The notes beneath the pieces were generated by a model. It was not told where the DNA came from and searched no databases. It worked only from the letters and a program-made list of their open reading frames with translations. A stretch of DNA of 64,000 nt from Bacteroidales bacterium (GTDB lineage: Bacteria; Bacteroidota; Bacteroidia; Bacteroidales; UBA932): positions 19,973 to 83,972 of the forward strand of contig JAFUDV010000018.1 in the NCBI GenBank assembly GCA_017464245.1, given 5' to 3'. Positions 22,776 to 31,275 of this stretch are shown in pieces (position 1 is the stretch's first letter; every line of letters starts with the position of its first letter). The position numbers were made by a program, and so were the translations under genes.

Positions 22776-24677
22776 ATGAAACATATCTTCAAGACCGGAC
22801 TTTTCATCGTCGCTGCGGGGGCTCTCCTGTTCTCCTGCAAGCCGATGGACAAGGATGACTATCAGCTGGGCAAGGCGGTGACGGCGGACCAGTTGGACTT
22901 CACGTACGCTCCTTCCTCGTCCACGCCGAATATCATCGTGCTGAAGAACACCTCGTCGGCCCAGGGCGTCGCCCTGTGGAACCTGGGCAACGGCACGACC
23001 GTCAAGGGTGACGAGGTGACGGCCACCTATCCCTTCAAGGGGGACTATACGGTCACGATGTCCCTCTATACGACCGGCGGCGGCGCCGCCGTCTCCAAGG
23101 TGGTCTCCATCGCGGCCGATGACTACGGCCTCCTGGACACCCCCGGATTCAACGCCCTGACCGGCGGCGCCGGCGCGGCGGAGGGAAAGACCTGGGTCTT
23201 CGCCAAATACACCCGCGGCCACTTCGGCGTGGGTGATGTGACCGTCGCTCCGGAAGCGGGCGGTCCGGCCTGGTGGCAGTGCGATCCGCTGGGCAAGGAA
23301 GGCTGCTCCCTGTATGAGAACGAGTATACCTTCATCCAGAAGGGCACCAAGCTCATCTGGAAGAACGAAGGGAACATCTACACCAACGAGAACGGTATGA
23401 ACCACCTGGGCATCCAGGGAACGCCCAATGCCGCCGTCGGCGACTTCGACGTTCCCTATACCCCGGCTGACAACCTGACCTTCTCCCTGGACGAGGATGC
23501 GATGACCCTCACCCTGAGCGGCGGTGCCTTCATCGGCTTCTATACCGGCGTGAGCACCTATCATATCATCTCCATGGACGAGCACCAGATCTGGCTGTGG
23601 TGCAGCAGCGCGGCCGAGCCTGGCAACGCCTGGTACTTCATCCTCGTCCCCAAGGACGAGCTGAAGGAACCCGAGGTGGAGCCCGAACCGGAGCCCGACC
23701 CGAAACCGGACCCCGAACCCGCCTGGTTCCGTCCGAACAAGGAGACGAACCTGCTCCGCACCGCCTTCGACTATGAAAGCTGGTTCAGCGGCGCCGACTG
23801 GGGCGGCGGTCTCGAGCCCGGCGTTTCGGTGAAGAACAACATCACCATCACCGTTCCGGCCGGCATCGGCGGCGGCGAATGGATGGGTCAGTTCAAGATC
23901 CGCACGCATGTCCCCGCCGACGCCCGCGAGCGCTTCGACTTCAGCTGCAACATCGCCTCCACCCAGGCCGGTACGGCCACTGTCAAGATGACGGCGGACG
24001 ACGACCCTGCCGGCGACGAGTTCTTCTATGACGGCAACGTGGCCGTCGGAGGCGGCGCCTCCGTGACCTACGAGCAGGCGGACCACATGATGAACCACGC
24101 CACGGAGAGCATCCTGCTGGTGTTCGACTTCGGCCGTTTCCCGGCCGGCGCCGTGATCACCATCAGTGACCTGTGCCTCCAGAAGCATATCCCGCTCAGC
24201 GAGAAGCCCGAGGTCGTGAACCTGTGGCCCGCGGCCAGCGTGACCACCACCCAGTGGTTCAGCGGTGCCGACTGGGCCGGTACCCTGACCGCCGACTACA
24301 AGATGCTGGAAGGCAACGGATTCGAGATCACGATTCCGGAAGGCATCGGCGGCAGCGAGTGGATGGGCCAGTTCGCCCTCCATACCGACATCGCCGTCCA
24401 GGCTTCCCACGAGTACGAGTTCTCCTGCAAGGCCGAGTCCACGGCGGAGTCCGCCATCACCGTCAAGATGACGAACGATCCGGAAGCGGATTCCAAGGTC
24501 CTCTTCTATGACAACGGCATGCAGCTCCGCGAAGGAACCGTCACCCTCAAGAAAGTGGGTGTCAAGCCCGCTTCCGAGGACGCCGAGGCCGTGATGCTCA
24601 TCTTCGACTTCGGCCGCACCCCGGCCGGCACGAAGGTGAAGGTCACCGACATCGTGCTCCAGGAATACATCGACTAA
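22776..24677 (+). CDS. Surface glycan-binding lipoprotein with PKD-like domain and two tandem carbohydrate-binding repeats
   Basis: Protein of 633 residues with a lipoprotein signal (GALLFSC). A PKD-like domain spans about 30-115, then a beta-rich domain common in SusE/F-position proteins runs to about 293. A Pro/Glu/Asp linker (about 297-318) leads to two copies of one module, about 334-475 and 492-633. Each copy has WFSGADW, IPEGIGG or VPAGIGG, EWMGQF and (V/I)FDFGR.PAG, which look like a CBM4/CBM9-like sandwich. It should hold the glycan at the cell surface for the SusCD pair. Third gene of the locus, before the GH16 enzyme. Confidence 0.85.
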   Translation: MKHIFKTGLFIVAAGALLFSCKPMDKDDYQLGKAVTADQLDFTYAPSSSTPNIIVLKNTSSAQGVALWNLGNGTTVKGDEVTATYPFKGDYTVTMSLYTTGGGAAVSKVVSIAADDYGLLDTPGFNALTGGAGAAEGKTWVFAKYTRGHFGVGDVTVAPEAGGPAWWQCDPLGKEGCSLYENEYTFIQKGTKLIWKNEGNIYTNENGMNHLGIQGTPNAAVGDFDVPYTPADNLTFSLDEDAMTLTLSGGAFIGFYTGVSTYHIISMDEHQIWLWCSSAAEPGNAWYFILVPKDELKEPEVEPEPEPDPKPDPEPAWFRPNKETNLLRTAFDYESWFSGADWGGGLEPGVSVKNNITITVPAGIGGGEWMGQFKIRTHVPADARERFDFSCNIASTQAGTATVKMTADDDPAGDEFFYDGNVAVGGGASVTYEQADHMMNHATESILLVFDFGRFPAGAVITISDLCLQKHIPLSEKPEVVNLWPAASVTTTQWFSGADWAGTLTADYKMLEGNGFEITIPEGIGGSEWMGQFALHTDIAVQASHEYEFSCKAESTAESAITVKMTNDPEADSKVLFYDNGMQLREGTVTLKKVGVKPASEDAEAVMLIFDFGRTPAGTKVKVTDIVLQEYID

Positions 24678-24690
24678 AACCCGAACCTCG

Positions 24691-24722
24691 AAGGGCGGGC
24701 TCCGTGTCCGCCCTTCCTTTTT
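24691..24722 (+). terminator. Hairpin with T run between the binding protein and GH16 genes
   Basis: Perfect eight-base stem AAGGGCGG/CCGCCCTT followed by a T-rich tract. It may lower expression of the two downstream genes rather than stop transcription fully. Confidence 0.65.
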
Positions 24723-24730
24723 ACCTTGCC

Positions 24731-26104
24731 ATGAATAAGATGCTGTCCTTTCTGACCCTTTCCCTCCTTCTGCTGGTGTCTTCCTGCGGCGGTACCACGC
24801 CGGATCCCGATCCGGTTCCTTCCAAGCCCACCATCACTTTCCCTTCCTCCGAAGTGTCCATCGCTCCGGAAGGGGAGACGGTGTCCTTGCGCGTGCAGGC
24901 TTCGGCTTCCTGGACCGTCGAGACCGACGGGCAGGACTGGTACACCCTCGTGTCCGGCAACAAGATCTTCGCGGGCGAAAGCCTCCTGAAGGTCCAGGCC
25001 CCCGAAAACGTGACCGGGGCCGCCCGGAGCGCGACGCTGCGTTTCTCCAGCGGAGACGCCAAGGCCGAACTCCGGCTTTCCCAGGGCATCCTGGTGGCGA
25101 AGCTGACGTTTACGCCGGCGTCGGGGGCGGTCGACGGCAACGGCGGCGAGCTGGTTTTCCAGGCGGAGTCCAACTCCTCCTGGACGCTGGATGAGACCGG
25201 TCTTCCGTACTGGGTGTCGCCCAACTTCAAGACCATCGGCAAGGGCGAAACCGAGCTGAAGGTCAAGGTCCTGAAGAGCTACGTGGCCGAGAAGCGCACG
25301 GCGGTCCTCCGCTACCGCTGCGAAGGAGCCGAGCAGACGATTACCGTGGAACAGGGAGAAGGCACGCCTGTCGAGGACGGCGCCTATGTCCCGGAGGGGT
25401 ACGGCCTCGTGTGGCAGGACGATTTCTCCAAGGACGGCGTCCCGGATACCGACGACTGGTGGTATGAGACCGGCGCCGGCGGCTGGGGAAACAACGAGAT
25501 CCAGGAATACGTGGCCGGCAGCAAGAACGGCTACGACCTGGCCTCCGTTTCCGACGGCACGCTGAAAATCAAGGCGCAGAAGATTGGCGGCAAGGTGTAT
25601 TCCATCCGGATGAACACCCACCAGGGCTGGAAGTACGGCTATTTCGAGGCCCGGATCAAGGTGTCCGACGTCCCGGGGGCCTGGCCGGCCTTCTGGATGA
25701 TGCCCCGGAATTTCACCGCCTGGCCCAAGGACGGCGAGATCGACATCATGGAGTACGCCATCTCCACCCAGGGGAAGGACAAGTCCTCCTCCAGCATCCA
25801 CTGCAACGCCTTCAACTGGCCCGCTGGGACGCAGAAAACCCATGTGCAGGCCGTTCCGGGCGCCGCATCCGAATTCCACGTGTATGCGATGGAATGGACG
25901 GCTTCCTGGATGAAGTTCTATGTCGATGGCGAACTGCACCTGACCTTCAACAACAACGGAAAGGGCTACGACAGCTGGCCTTTCGACCAGGCGTTCTACG
26001 TGAAACTGAATATGGCCTGGGGCGGCAACATGGGCGGAACGACGGATGACAGCCAGCTTCCGGCCGTGTACGAAGTGGATTACGTCCGTGTCTATCAGAA
26101 GTAG
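24731..26104 (+). CDS. BACON-domain GH16 endo-beta-glucanase lipoprotein (laminarinase-like)
   Basis: Protein of 457 residues. ATG 24731 gives a lipoprotein signal (LLLLVSSCGG). Two BACON-type beta domains follow (about 30-120 and 125-215; SASWTVETDG and NSSWTLDETG are the repeat hallmarks). The GH16 catalytic domain runs from about 226 (YGLVWQDDF) to the end, with the active-site motif EIDIME: nucleophile Glu336, Asp338 and acid/base Glu341. WWYETGAGGWGNNEIQEY is characteristic of beta-1,3-glucanases (laminarinases). It should cut the polysaccharide at the cell surface for import by SusCD. Mixed-linkage glucan remains possible. Confidence 0.92.
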   Translation: MNKMLSFLTLSLLLLVSSCGGTTPDPDPVPSKPTITFPSSEVSIAPEGETVSLRVQASASWTVETDGQDWYTLVSGNKIFAGESLLKVQAPENVTGAARSATLRFSSGDAKAELRLSQGILVAKLTFTPASGAVDGNGGELVFQAESNSSWTLDETGLPYWVSPNFKTIGKGETELKVKVLKSYVAEKRTAVLRYRCEGAEQTITVEQGEGTPVEDGAYVPEGYGLVWQDDFSKDGVPDTDDWWYETGAGGWGNNEIQEYVAGSKNGYDLASVSDGTLKIKAQKIGGKVYSIRMNTHQGWKYGYFEARIKVSDVPGAWPAFWMMPRNFTAWPKDGEIDIMEYAISTQGKDKSSSSIHCNAFNWPAGTQKTHVQAVPGAASEFHVYAMEWTASWMKFYVDGELHLTFNNNGKGYDSWPFDQAFYVKLNMAWGGNMGGTTDDSQLPAVYEVDYVRVYQK

Positions 26105-27725
26105 CATCCCGCTTTTCCTTGCGGCCGCGCTGCTCGTGGCCTGCCACCCCGACGAGGTTGTCGAGGAGGCGGCCCGGCTGCGGTCCGTCTCCGTGACGGA
26201 AACGGCGCTTGTCCTGCCGGAAGGCGGGCAGGCGCTGCTCCATTTCAAGGTGCAGGACCCCGGATATCCCCTGGACCTCCGGGTAGGCGATTCGCGGGGT
26301 TCGGTGTCCCTGACGCTGTTCGACGGCAGCGCCCCGCAGTATGTCCGCCTGACGGAGGTTCGCGCGGACGGCGCGGCGGGCAGTTACATCGCTACGCTCC
26401 AGGACCGGGGAGACAATGACTTCCAGGAAGATGTCTATCTCCGGGTCCGCTCTTCCGAGGGCAGTGTCGTGACGGCTCCGCGCGTCGCGGTCCAGGGGTC
26501 CGCTTTCCAGGAGCAGGAACAGCTGCTGGTGGATACCGGGCTCCCGGTTGTCATCGTGGACACGCAAGGAGGGCGGGCGGTCAATTCCAAGGAGACGTTC
26601 GTTCCCGGAACGGTCCGGATCCAGGGCGTCGGTTCCTGGGACGGCCTCGCGGAAACAGGCTGCGAAATCCGCGGCCGCGGCAATACGACATGGACCTGGC
26701 CCAAGAAGCCTTATCTGCTGAAACTCACCGAGAAACAGCATGTCTTCGGGATGCACAAGCACAAGCGCTGGGTGCTGCTGGCGAATTTCATGGACCGGAC
26801 CCTGATGCGGAACCTGGTGTCCATGAAGGTGGCGTCCATGATGTCCAACCTCGCCTGGACGCCCGGCTGCGTGCCGGTGGAGCTGGTCCTGAACGGACGG
26901 CACATGGGCTCGTACCTGCTGATCGAGCAGGTGCGCGTGGACAACCACCGGGTGGCCATCACGGAGATGACTCCGGAGGACAACACCGGCGACGCCGTGA
27001 CCGGCGGCTACCTGCTGGAGCTGGATTTCCACTATGACAATCCGGTCCAGTGGACGGATCCGCACGGACACAACAACCAGTGGGGGAACGGGATTCCCTT
27101 CGGCGTGAAATATCCCGATCCCGACGAAATCACCCCGCAGCAGGTCAATTATATCAAAGGCTACATTTCCGAAGCGGCCAACACGTTGTACGGCAACGAT
27201 TTCAAGGACCCTGACAAGGGGTATGCGAAGTACATAGACGTGGACTCCTTCATCGACTACTGGATCGTCTTCGAGGTGATGGGGAACCACGAACTGGGAA
27301 ACCCCGGCAGCGTGTTCATGCACAAGGACCGCGGCGGCAAGCTGGTCGCCGGCCCCTGCTGGGATTTCGACTGGGGTGTGCTGTCATACAACACTTCCCC
27401 CCAGGCCCGGACCGGCCTTGTCAACGGCAGCGCTATCTGGTACGGCCGCCTGCGGCAGGACCCGGCCTTCGAGGCGAAGCTGAAGGCCCGGTTCAACGAG
27501 CTTCTGCCCCAGTTGGAGACCATCCCGGACTACATGGACGAGTGCGAAAAGCTGCTCAAGGCCTCCGCCGGTCTCAATTTCGCGATGTGGAATCCCGCCG
27601 AGGACGCCTCCCAGAACGGCGGGCGGATCATCAACGGCGACGAGAACATGTCCTTCCACGACGCCGTCGCGCGCCTGAAGGCCATCTACAAAGAGCGGCT
27701 GAAGGTCATTCCTACGAAGCTTTAA
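26088..27725 (+). CDS. CotH-kinase-family lipoprotein
   Basis: Protein of 545 residues. The GTG at 26088 is chosen because it puts a complete lipoprotein signal at the N-terminus (IPLFLAAALLVACH); the ATG at 26046 would add 14 residues inside the GH16 frame. The CotH kinase-like domain lies at about 185-500: EIRGRGNTTWTWPKKPYLLKL, HKRWVLLANFMDRT, NGRHMGSYLLIEQVRV and AGPCWDFDWGVL are hallmark blocks. A beta-rich domain precedes it. It overlaps the GH16 gene by 17 bases, so it belongs to the same locus. Spore-coat CotH phosphorylates proteins; the role in polysaccharide loci is unknown. Confidence 0.85.
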   Translation: MSIRSSIPLFLAAALLVACHPDEVVEEAARLRSVSVTETALVLPEGGQALLHFKVQDPGYPLDLRVGDSRGSVSLTLFDGSAPQYVRLTEVRADGAAGSYIATLQDRGDNDFQEDVYLRVRSSEGSVVTAPRVAVQGSAFQEQEQLLVDTGLPVVIVDTQGGRAVNSKETFVPGTVRIQGVGSWDGLAETGCEIRGRGNTTWTWPKKPYLLKLTEKQHVFGMHKHKRWVLLANFMDRTLMRNLVSMKVASMMSNLAWTPGCVPVELVLNGRHMGSYLLIEQVRVDNHRVAITEMTPEDNTGDAVTGGYLLELDFHYDNPVQWTDPHGHNNQWGNGIPFGVKYPDPDEITPQQVNYIKGYISEAANTLYGNDFKDPDKGYAKYIDVDSFIDYWIVFEVMGNHELGNPGSVFMHKDRGGKLVAGPCWDFDWGVLSYNTSPQARTGLVNGSAIWYGRLRQDPAFEAKLKARFNELLPQLETIPDYMDECEKLLKASAGLNFAMWNPAEDASQNGGRIINGDENMSFHDAVARLKAIYKERLKVIPTKL

Positions 27726-28147
27726 TCCTCCCAGGAAAGGGTGCGGGAGGCGTCGGGGTTCACCCGGATATGGACCTGGAGGGTTTCCTCGGGGAGAAGT
27801 TCCTCGACATTCTCCGGCCACTCCATCAGGCACAGGAAACCGCTGTCCAGATAGTCGTACAGGCCGATGTCCAGGGCCTCTTCCAACCGTTCGATCCGGT
27901 AGAAGTCAAAGTGAAACATCGGTTCACCCGAACCGGTGCGGTACTCGTTGACGATGGCGAACGTGGGGGAGCTTACCGCATCCTCCTTCACGCCCAGCGC
28001 TTTGCACACGGCCGTGGTGAAGGTCGTCTTTCCGGCCCCCATCGGCGCGTAGAACGCAATCAGTTTGTGGTCCCCGATGGCCTCGAGGAATTCCCCCGCG
28101 GCCCGGTCCAGGTCCTGCAGACTCTTGATTTGGATTTCGTGTGTCAT
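27722..28147 (-). CDS. tsaE: tRNA threonylcarbamoyladenosine biosynthesis ATPase TsaE
   Basis: Protein of 141 residues. TsaE is the P-loop ATPase that works with TsaD and TsaB to transfer threonylcarbamoyl to A37 of ANN-reading tRNAs. Walker A is APMGAGKTTFTT; SSPTFAIVNEY and FHFDFYRIE are family blocks, and MEWPENVEELLP is the conserved C-terminal region. The ATG overlaps the TGA of the hicB-like gene (ATGA), so translation is coupled to a toxin-antitoxin unit. The stop overlaps that of the convergent CotH-like gene. Confidence 0.95.
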   Translation of the reverse strand: MTHEIQIKSLQDLDRAAGEFLEAIGDHKLIAFYAPMGAGKTTFTTAVCKALGVKEDAVSSPTFAIVNEYRTGSGEPMFHFDFYRIERLEEALDIGLYDYLDSGFLCLMEWPENVEELLPEETLQVHIRVNPDASRTLSWED

Positions 28148-28476
28148 AATACGGCAGCGGAGATGGCCCGGTTAATGAATTCGTTAAGACTGATCCCAAT
28201 GGACCGGGCTTTGGCGGCCGCCTCCTGATGGAGTTGTGAACTCATCCTGACAATCGTTCTCCCGCTGTAGGGTTTCTCCGGATCCATATGGTGGGCTGCA
28301 CACCCTTGCAGGTAGTCGTCGATCCCCTCTTGGAAATCTTTCTTCAATTCTTCGGCTGTCGTCCCTTCATACACGATGCCATCCCTGTACAAACCAAGAA
28401 CACGGCCATGGAAATAGTTTCCTTCTTCGTCGTATTCGACGCTGCCGGTATACCCTTTATAATGCAAATCTCCCAT
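28144..28476 (-). CDS. hicB: HicB-family antitoxin
   Basis: Protein of 110 residues. The N-terminal part (YKGYTGSVEYDEEGNYFHGRVLGL then EELKKDFQEGIDDYL) is the partial RNase H-like HicB fold; the C-terminal part (RMSSQLHQEAAAKARSIGISLNEFINRAI) is a ribbon-helix-helix DNA-binding domain. It should neutralise the HicA toxin encoded just upstream and repress the shared promoter. It starts one base after the toxin stop and overlaps tsaE by ATGA. The composition is more AT-rich than the flanking housekeeping genes, suggesting acquisition. Confidence 0.85.
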   Translation of the reverse strand: MGDLHYKGYTGSVEYDEEGNYFHGRVLGLYRDGIVYEGTTAEELKKDFQEGIDDYLQGCAAHHMDPEKPYSGRTIVRMSSQLHQEAAAKARSIGISLNEFINRAISAAVL

Positions 28477-28477
28477 A

Positions 28478-28729
28478 TTACAGCAATCCTTTCAGTTGTA
28501 AATAAGTCAGCGCATCACGAATGACTGCTTTTTTCACGATGTTGACCGGATGCGGTCTGTGGCAGGTATAAAACATATCCTGCCTTTTGAAGCGTACCCG
28601 GGATCCGGATGTATGTCCCTTATTGTCAATCATAAAACCAAAAATGGAGAAAACCCGCACGAGTTCATCGAAGGTAAAATCATCAGGAACCTTTTTGAAC
28701 CGTTCGATCAGCTTTTCTTTCGTTGACAT
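28478..28729 (-). CDS. hicA: HicA-family mRNA interferase toxin
   Basis: Protein of 83 residues, the usual size. HicA toxins are small double-stranded-RNA-binding-fold ribonucleases that cleave mRNA. The N-terminal helix (KEKLIERFKKVPDDFTFDELVRVF), GSRVRFKR and HRPHP followed by VIRDALTYLQL match HicA-like proteins with the catalytic His in the HRPHP stretch. It is the first gene of hicA-hicB-tsaE. A promoter with TTTG, 20 bases and TATCTTCG lies directly in front, at the 3' end of comM. Confidence 0.8.
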   Translation of the reverse strand: MSTKEKLIERFKKVPDDFTFDELVRVFSIFGFMIDNKGHTSGSRVRFKRQDMFYTCHRPHPVNIVKKAVIRDALTYLQLKGLL

Positions 28730-28731
28730 GG

Positions 28732-28763
28732 CGAAGATACTAAAAATGATATCAAATTACAAA
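28732..28763 (-). promoter_or_regulatory. Promoter of hicA-hicB-tsaE
   Basis: On the minus strand TTTG (28763-28760), a 20-base spacer and TATCTTCG (28739-28732, one mismatch to TAnnTTTG) end two bases before the hicA ATG. It overlaps the comM stop codon. Confidence 0.6.
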
Positions 28764-30322
28764 TCCAGGATATTCCTCCGGTCCAGGAAGCGGTAGCCGG
28801 CGGCTTCGAGCAGATGCCCTGGCTGGATGTCGGGGAGGCCGGCGAGGTCGGCGATGGTACGGGCGATCTTGATGATGCGCGTGTAGGCGCGGGCGGAGAG
28901 GCCCAGGCGGTCGATGATGCGCTCCAGCGTTGCTTTGCACTCCCCGGAGAGCGGGCAGAAGCGCTCCAGCATCTTGGACGACATCTCCGCATTGGTGAAG
29001 ATGCCCGTGCCCCGGAAGCGCTCCAGCTGGATTTCCCGGGCCTTCAGGACGCGGGCTGCGATGGCGGCGGAGGGCTCTCCCTTGCGGTTTGCGATCAGGG
29101 CCGCGGTCTCGACGGGATGGATCCAGAGCTGCAGGTCGATGCGGTCCATGACCGGCCCGCTGAGTTTTGAGAGATAGGCGGCCCGCTGGCCCACGGAGCA
29201 GGTGCAGCGGTCGCCTTCGCCGTAATAGCCGCAGGGACAGGGATTGGAGGCGGCGATGAGCATGAAGGAGGCCGGATACACGATTTTCGCCTTGAGCCGG
29301 GAGATAGTCACTTTCCGGTCCTCGAGCGGTCCCCGGAGGGCTTCCAGCGTGGATTTCGGCGCCTCGCAGAATTCGTCGGCAAAGAGGACGCCGCCGCTGG
29401 CGAGGGAGACCTCCCCGGGGAGGATGTTCTCCCCGCTGCCCCCGCCCAGGATGGCCGCCTTGGAGGCCGATATGTGCGGCGCGCGGAACGGACGCCGGCG
29501 CATCAGCCCCAACTGTCCTGTTGTTTTACCCGCGACCGACCAGATTTTGGAGGTAATCGCCGATTCTTCCCGGGTCATCGGCGGCAGAATGCCCGCCACC
29601 GCCTTCGCCATCGAACTTTTCCCGCTGCCCGGGGCGCCGATGAAAATCAGGTTGTGCCCCCCGGCGCCGGCGATTTCCACGCCCCGCTTGGCGCCTTCCT
29701 GGCCCAGGATGTCGGCGAAGTCCATGTAGTCCGCCCGATCAGGCTGCTCCCGGTCCTGCCGGAGCGCCTCGCCGTAACATTCCGTGTTCCAGATGAGGAC
29801 ATCCGCCGGGTCCTCCTTTTCTTCCAGGATGCGCAGCACATCGTCCAGCGTGCGGACGCCGAACACCAGCGTCTCGTCGAAGTCCACCGCCTCCAGGGCC
29901 GACCGCTCGGGAAGGAGGACTCCCTTGAAACCGCTCTGGACGGCAAGTTCCACCATGGGTAGCGTCCCGGGGACATACCGGATGCTCCCGTCCAGACCCA
30001 ACTCTCCCATGATCAGGTACTTGTCCAGTCCCGGAAGCTCCCTTTGCCCCGAGGCGGCGATGATCCCGAGGGCGATGGGCAGGTCGTAGCCGCTGCCTTG
30101 CTTGTGCAGGTCGGCGGGAGCCAGGTTGATGACGATTTTCTTTCCCGGAATCCGGAATCCTTTCGCCTGCAGGGCCGTCACCGTCCTCAGGAGGCTTTCC
30201 TTCACCGCCGCATCGGCCAGCCCCACCAGATGGATCCCGATCCCCAGGGTGATGTCCACCTCCACCGTCACCGGAACCGCCTGGATTCCGACGCACTTCG
30301 CTCCATGTACATATACCAGCAT
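28757..30322 (-). CDS. comM: YifB/ComM-family Mg-chelatase-like AAA+ ATPase
   Basis: Protein of 521 residues. Three parts are visible: a Lon-protease-like N-domain (VEVDITLGIGIHLVGLADAAVKES), a Mg-chelatase AAA+ ATPase with Walker A GAPGSGKSS and Walker B GGVLFADEF, and a C-terminal chelatase domain. ASNPCPCGYYGEGDRCTC is the zinc-binding insert of the family. ComM acts as a branch-migration helicase for incoming DNA in transformable bacteria; in other lineages its role is less clear. It is separated from ispE by a terminator. Confidence 0.92.
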   Translation of the reverse strand: MLVYVHGAKCVGIQAVPVTVEVDITLGIGIHLVGLADAAVKESLLRTVTALQAKGFRIPGKKIVINLAPADLHKQGSGYDLPIALGIIAASGQRELPGLDKYLIMGELGLDGSIRYVPGTLPMVELAVQSGFKGVLLPERSALEAVDFDETLVFGVRTLDDVLRILEEKEDPADVLIWNTECYGEALRQDREQPDRADYMDFADILGQEGAKRGVEIAGAGGHNLIFIGAPGSGKSSMAKAVAGILPPMTREESAITSKIWSVAGKTTGQLGLMRRRPFRAPHISASKAAILGGGSGENILPGEVSLASGGVLFADEFCEAPKSTLEALRGPLEDRKVTISRLKAKIVYPASFMLIAASNPCPCGYYGEGDRCTCSVGQRAAYLSKLSGPVMDRIDLQLWIHPVETAALIANRKGEPSAAIAARVLKAREIQLERFRGTGIFTNAEMSSKMLERFCPLSGECKATLERIIDRLGLSARAYTRIIKIARTIADLAGLPDIQPGHLLEAAGYRFLDRRNILDL

Positions 30323-30344
30323 ATCCGTTTTTGCCCGAAAATAG

Positions 30345-30377
30345 AAAAACGTTTCCGGACATAGGACCGGAAACGTT
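30345..30377 (-). terminator. Rho-independent terminator after ispE
   Basis: Perfect 11-base stem AACGTTTCCGG/CCGGAAACGTT with an eight-base loop; on the minus strand it is followed by TTTTT. Confidence 0.85.
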
Positions 30378-30418
30378 AAAATGTGGCGAAATGTTTTCTG
30401 GTTGTTTTACGGAAAAAT

Positions 30419-31258
30419 TTATCGGTGCGAAATACTGAACAGCGCCGACCCGCTGCCGGACATGGCCGCATAGACAGCTCCTTGGTCATACAGGGCCTGC
30501 CTGATCTCTCCGAGTCGGGGGTACCGGGCAAAGACCGTCGCTTCGAAATCATTGACCAGAAGGTCTTTCCATTCTTCGACCGGACGGGACAGGACCTCCC
30601 GGACGGAAAGGTCGGGCTCGCCGGGAACGATGCCCCGGTACGCATCGGCCGTGGAGACGGCAATCCCCTCGGGAACCGTCACCTCGATCCGCCAGCCGGA
30701 AAGGTCGATGTCGAAAGGCTCGAGGATCTCGCCCCGGCCGGACCCCAGCATGGGTCGGTTGTAGATGAAGAAGGCGCAGTCGCTCCCGAGCCGGGCGGCG
30801 AGTTCCGCCAGTTCGCCTTCGGGGAGATCCGCTCCGGCGAGTTCCGCCATCATCCTCAGGGCGAAGGCCGCGTCGGCGCTGCCCCCGCCGAGGCCTGCTC
30901 CCACGGGGGAGGTCTTTTCCAGGAAAACCTTCATCGGCGGCAGTTTGTACCGTTCCGCCAGCAGCCCGTAGGCCTTGGCCGTAAGGTCCTTCATCGGATC
31001 CCAGTCCACCCCTTCCTTCCGGGCGACGGTGATCATCAGCTTCCCGTCGGGCGAGATGCCCTGGGCCACCTGCGCCCCCGCATACGTCGCCTGGATATGG
31101 GCCGATGTCCGGCTCCAGTCGTCTCCTTCGATGATTTCCAGCGTGTCGTGGAACGCATCGCAGGGGAGGAACAGGGTGTCCAGGTCGTGATAGCCGTCCG
31201 GCCGGCGCCGCAGCACGCGGAGCCCCAGGTTGAGTTTGACGTTCGGGTACGTGATCAT
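30419..31258 (-). CDS. ispE: 4-diphosphocytidyl-2-C-methyl-D-erythritol kinase
   Basis: Protein of 279 residues, a GHMP kinase of the non-mevalonate isoprenoid pathway. Signatures are NVKLNLGLRVLRRRPDGYH at the N-terminus, the ATP loop SPVGAGLGGGSADAAFAL, and SGSGSALFSI at the end. ATG 31258 is chosen because it begins exactly at the family N-terminus; the frame is open far upstream but only through the neighbour. A TATCTTTG box lies five bases before this ATG, so the mRNA is probably leaderless. The pathway partner ispF is in the same window at 58172. Confidence 0.95.
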   Translation of the reverse strand: MITYPNVKLNLGLRVLRRRPDGYHDLDTLFLPCDAFHDTLEIIEGDDWSRTSAHIQATYAGAQVAQGISPDGKLMITVARKEGVDWDPMKDLTAKAYGLLAERYKLPPMKVFLEKTSPVGAGLGGGSADAAFALRMMAELAGADLPEGELAELAARLGSDCAFFIYNRPMLGSGRGEILEPFDIDLSGWRIEVTVPEGIAVSTADAYRGIVPGEPDLSVREVLSRPVEEWKDLLVNDFEATVFARYPRLGEIRQALYDQGAVYAAMSGSGSALFSISHR

Positions 31259-31263
31259 ACCCG

Positions 31264-31271
31264 CAAAGATA
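31264..31271 (-). promoter_or_regulatory. -7 promoter box of ispE
   Basis: TATCTTTG on the minus strand, five bases before the start codon and just after the stop of the upstream lipoprotein gene. Confidence 0.65.
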
Positions 31272-31275
31272 GCAA

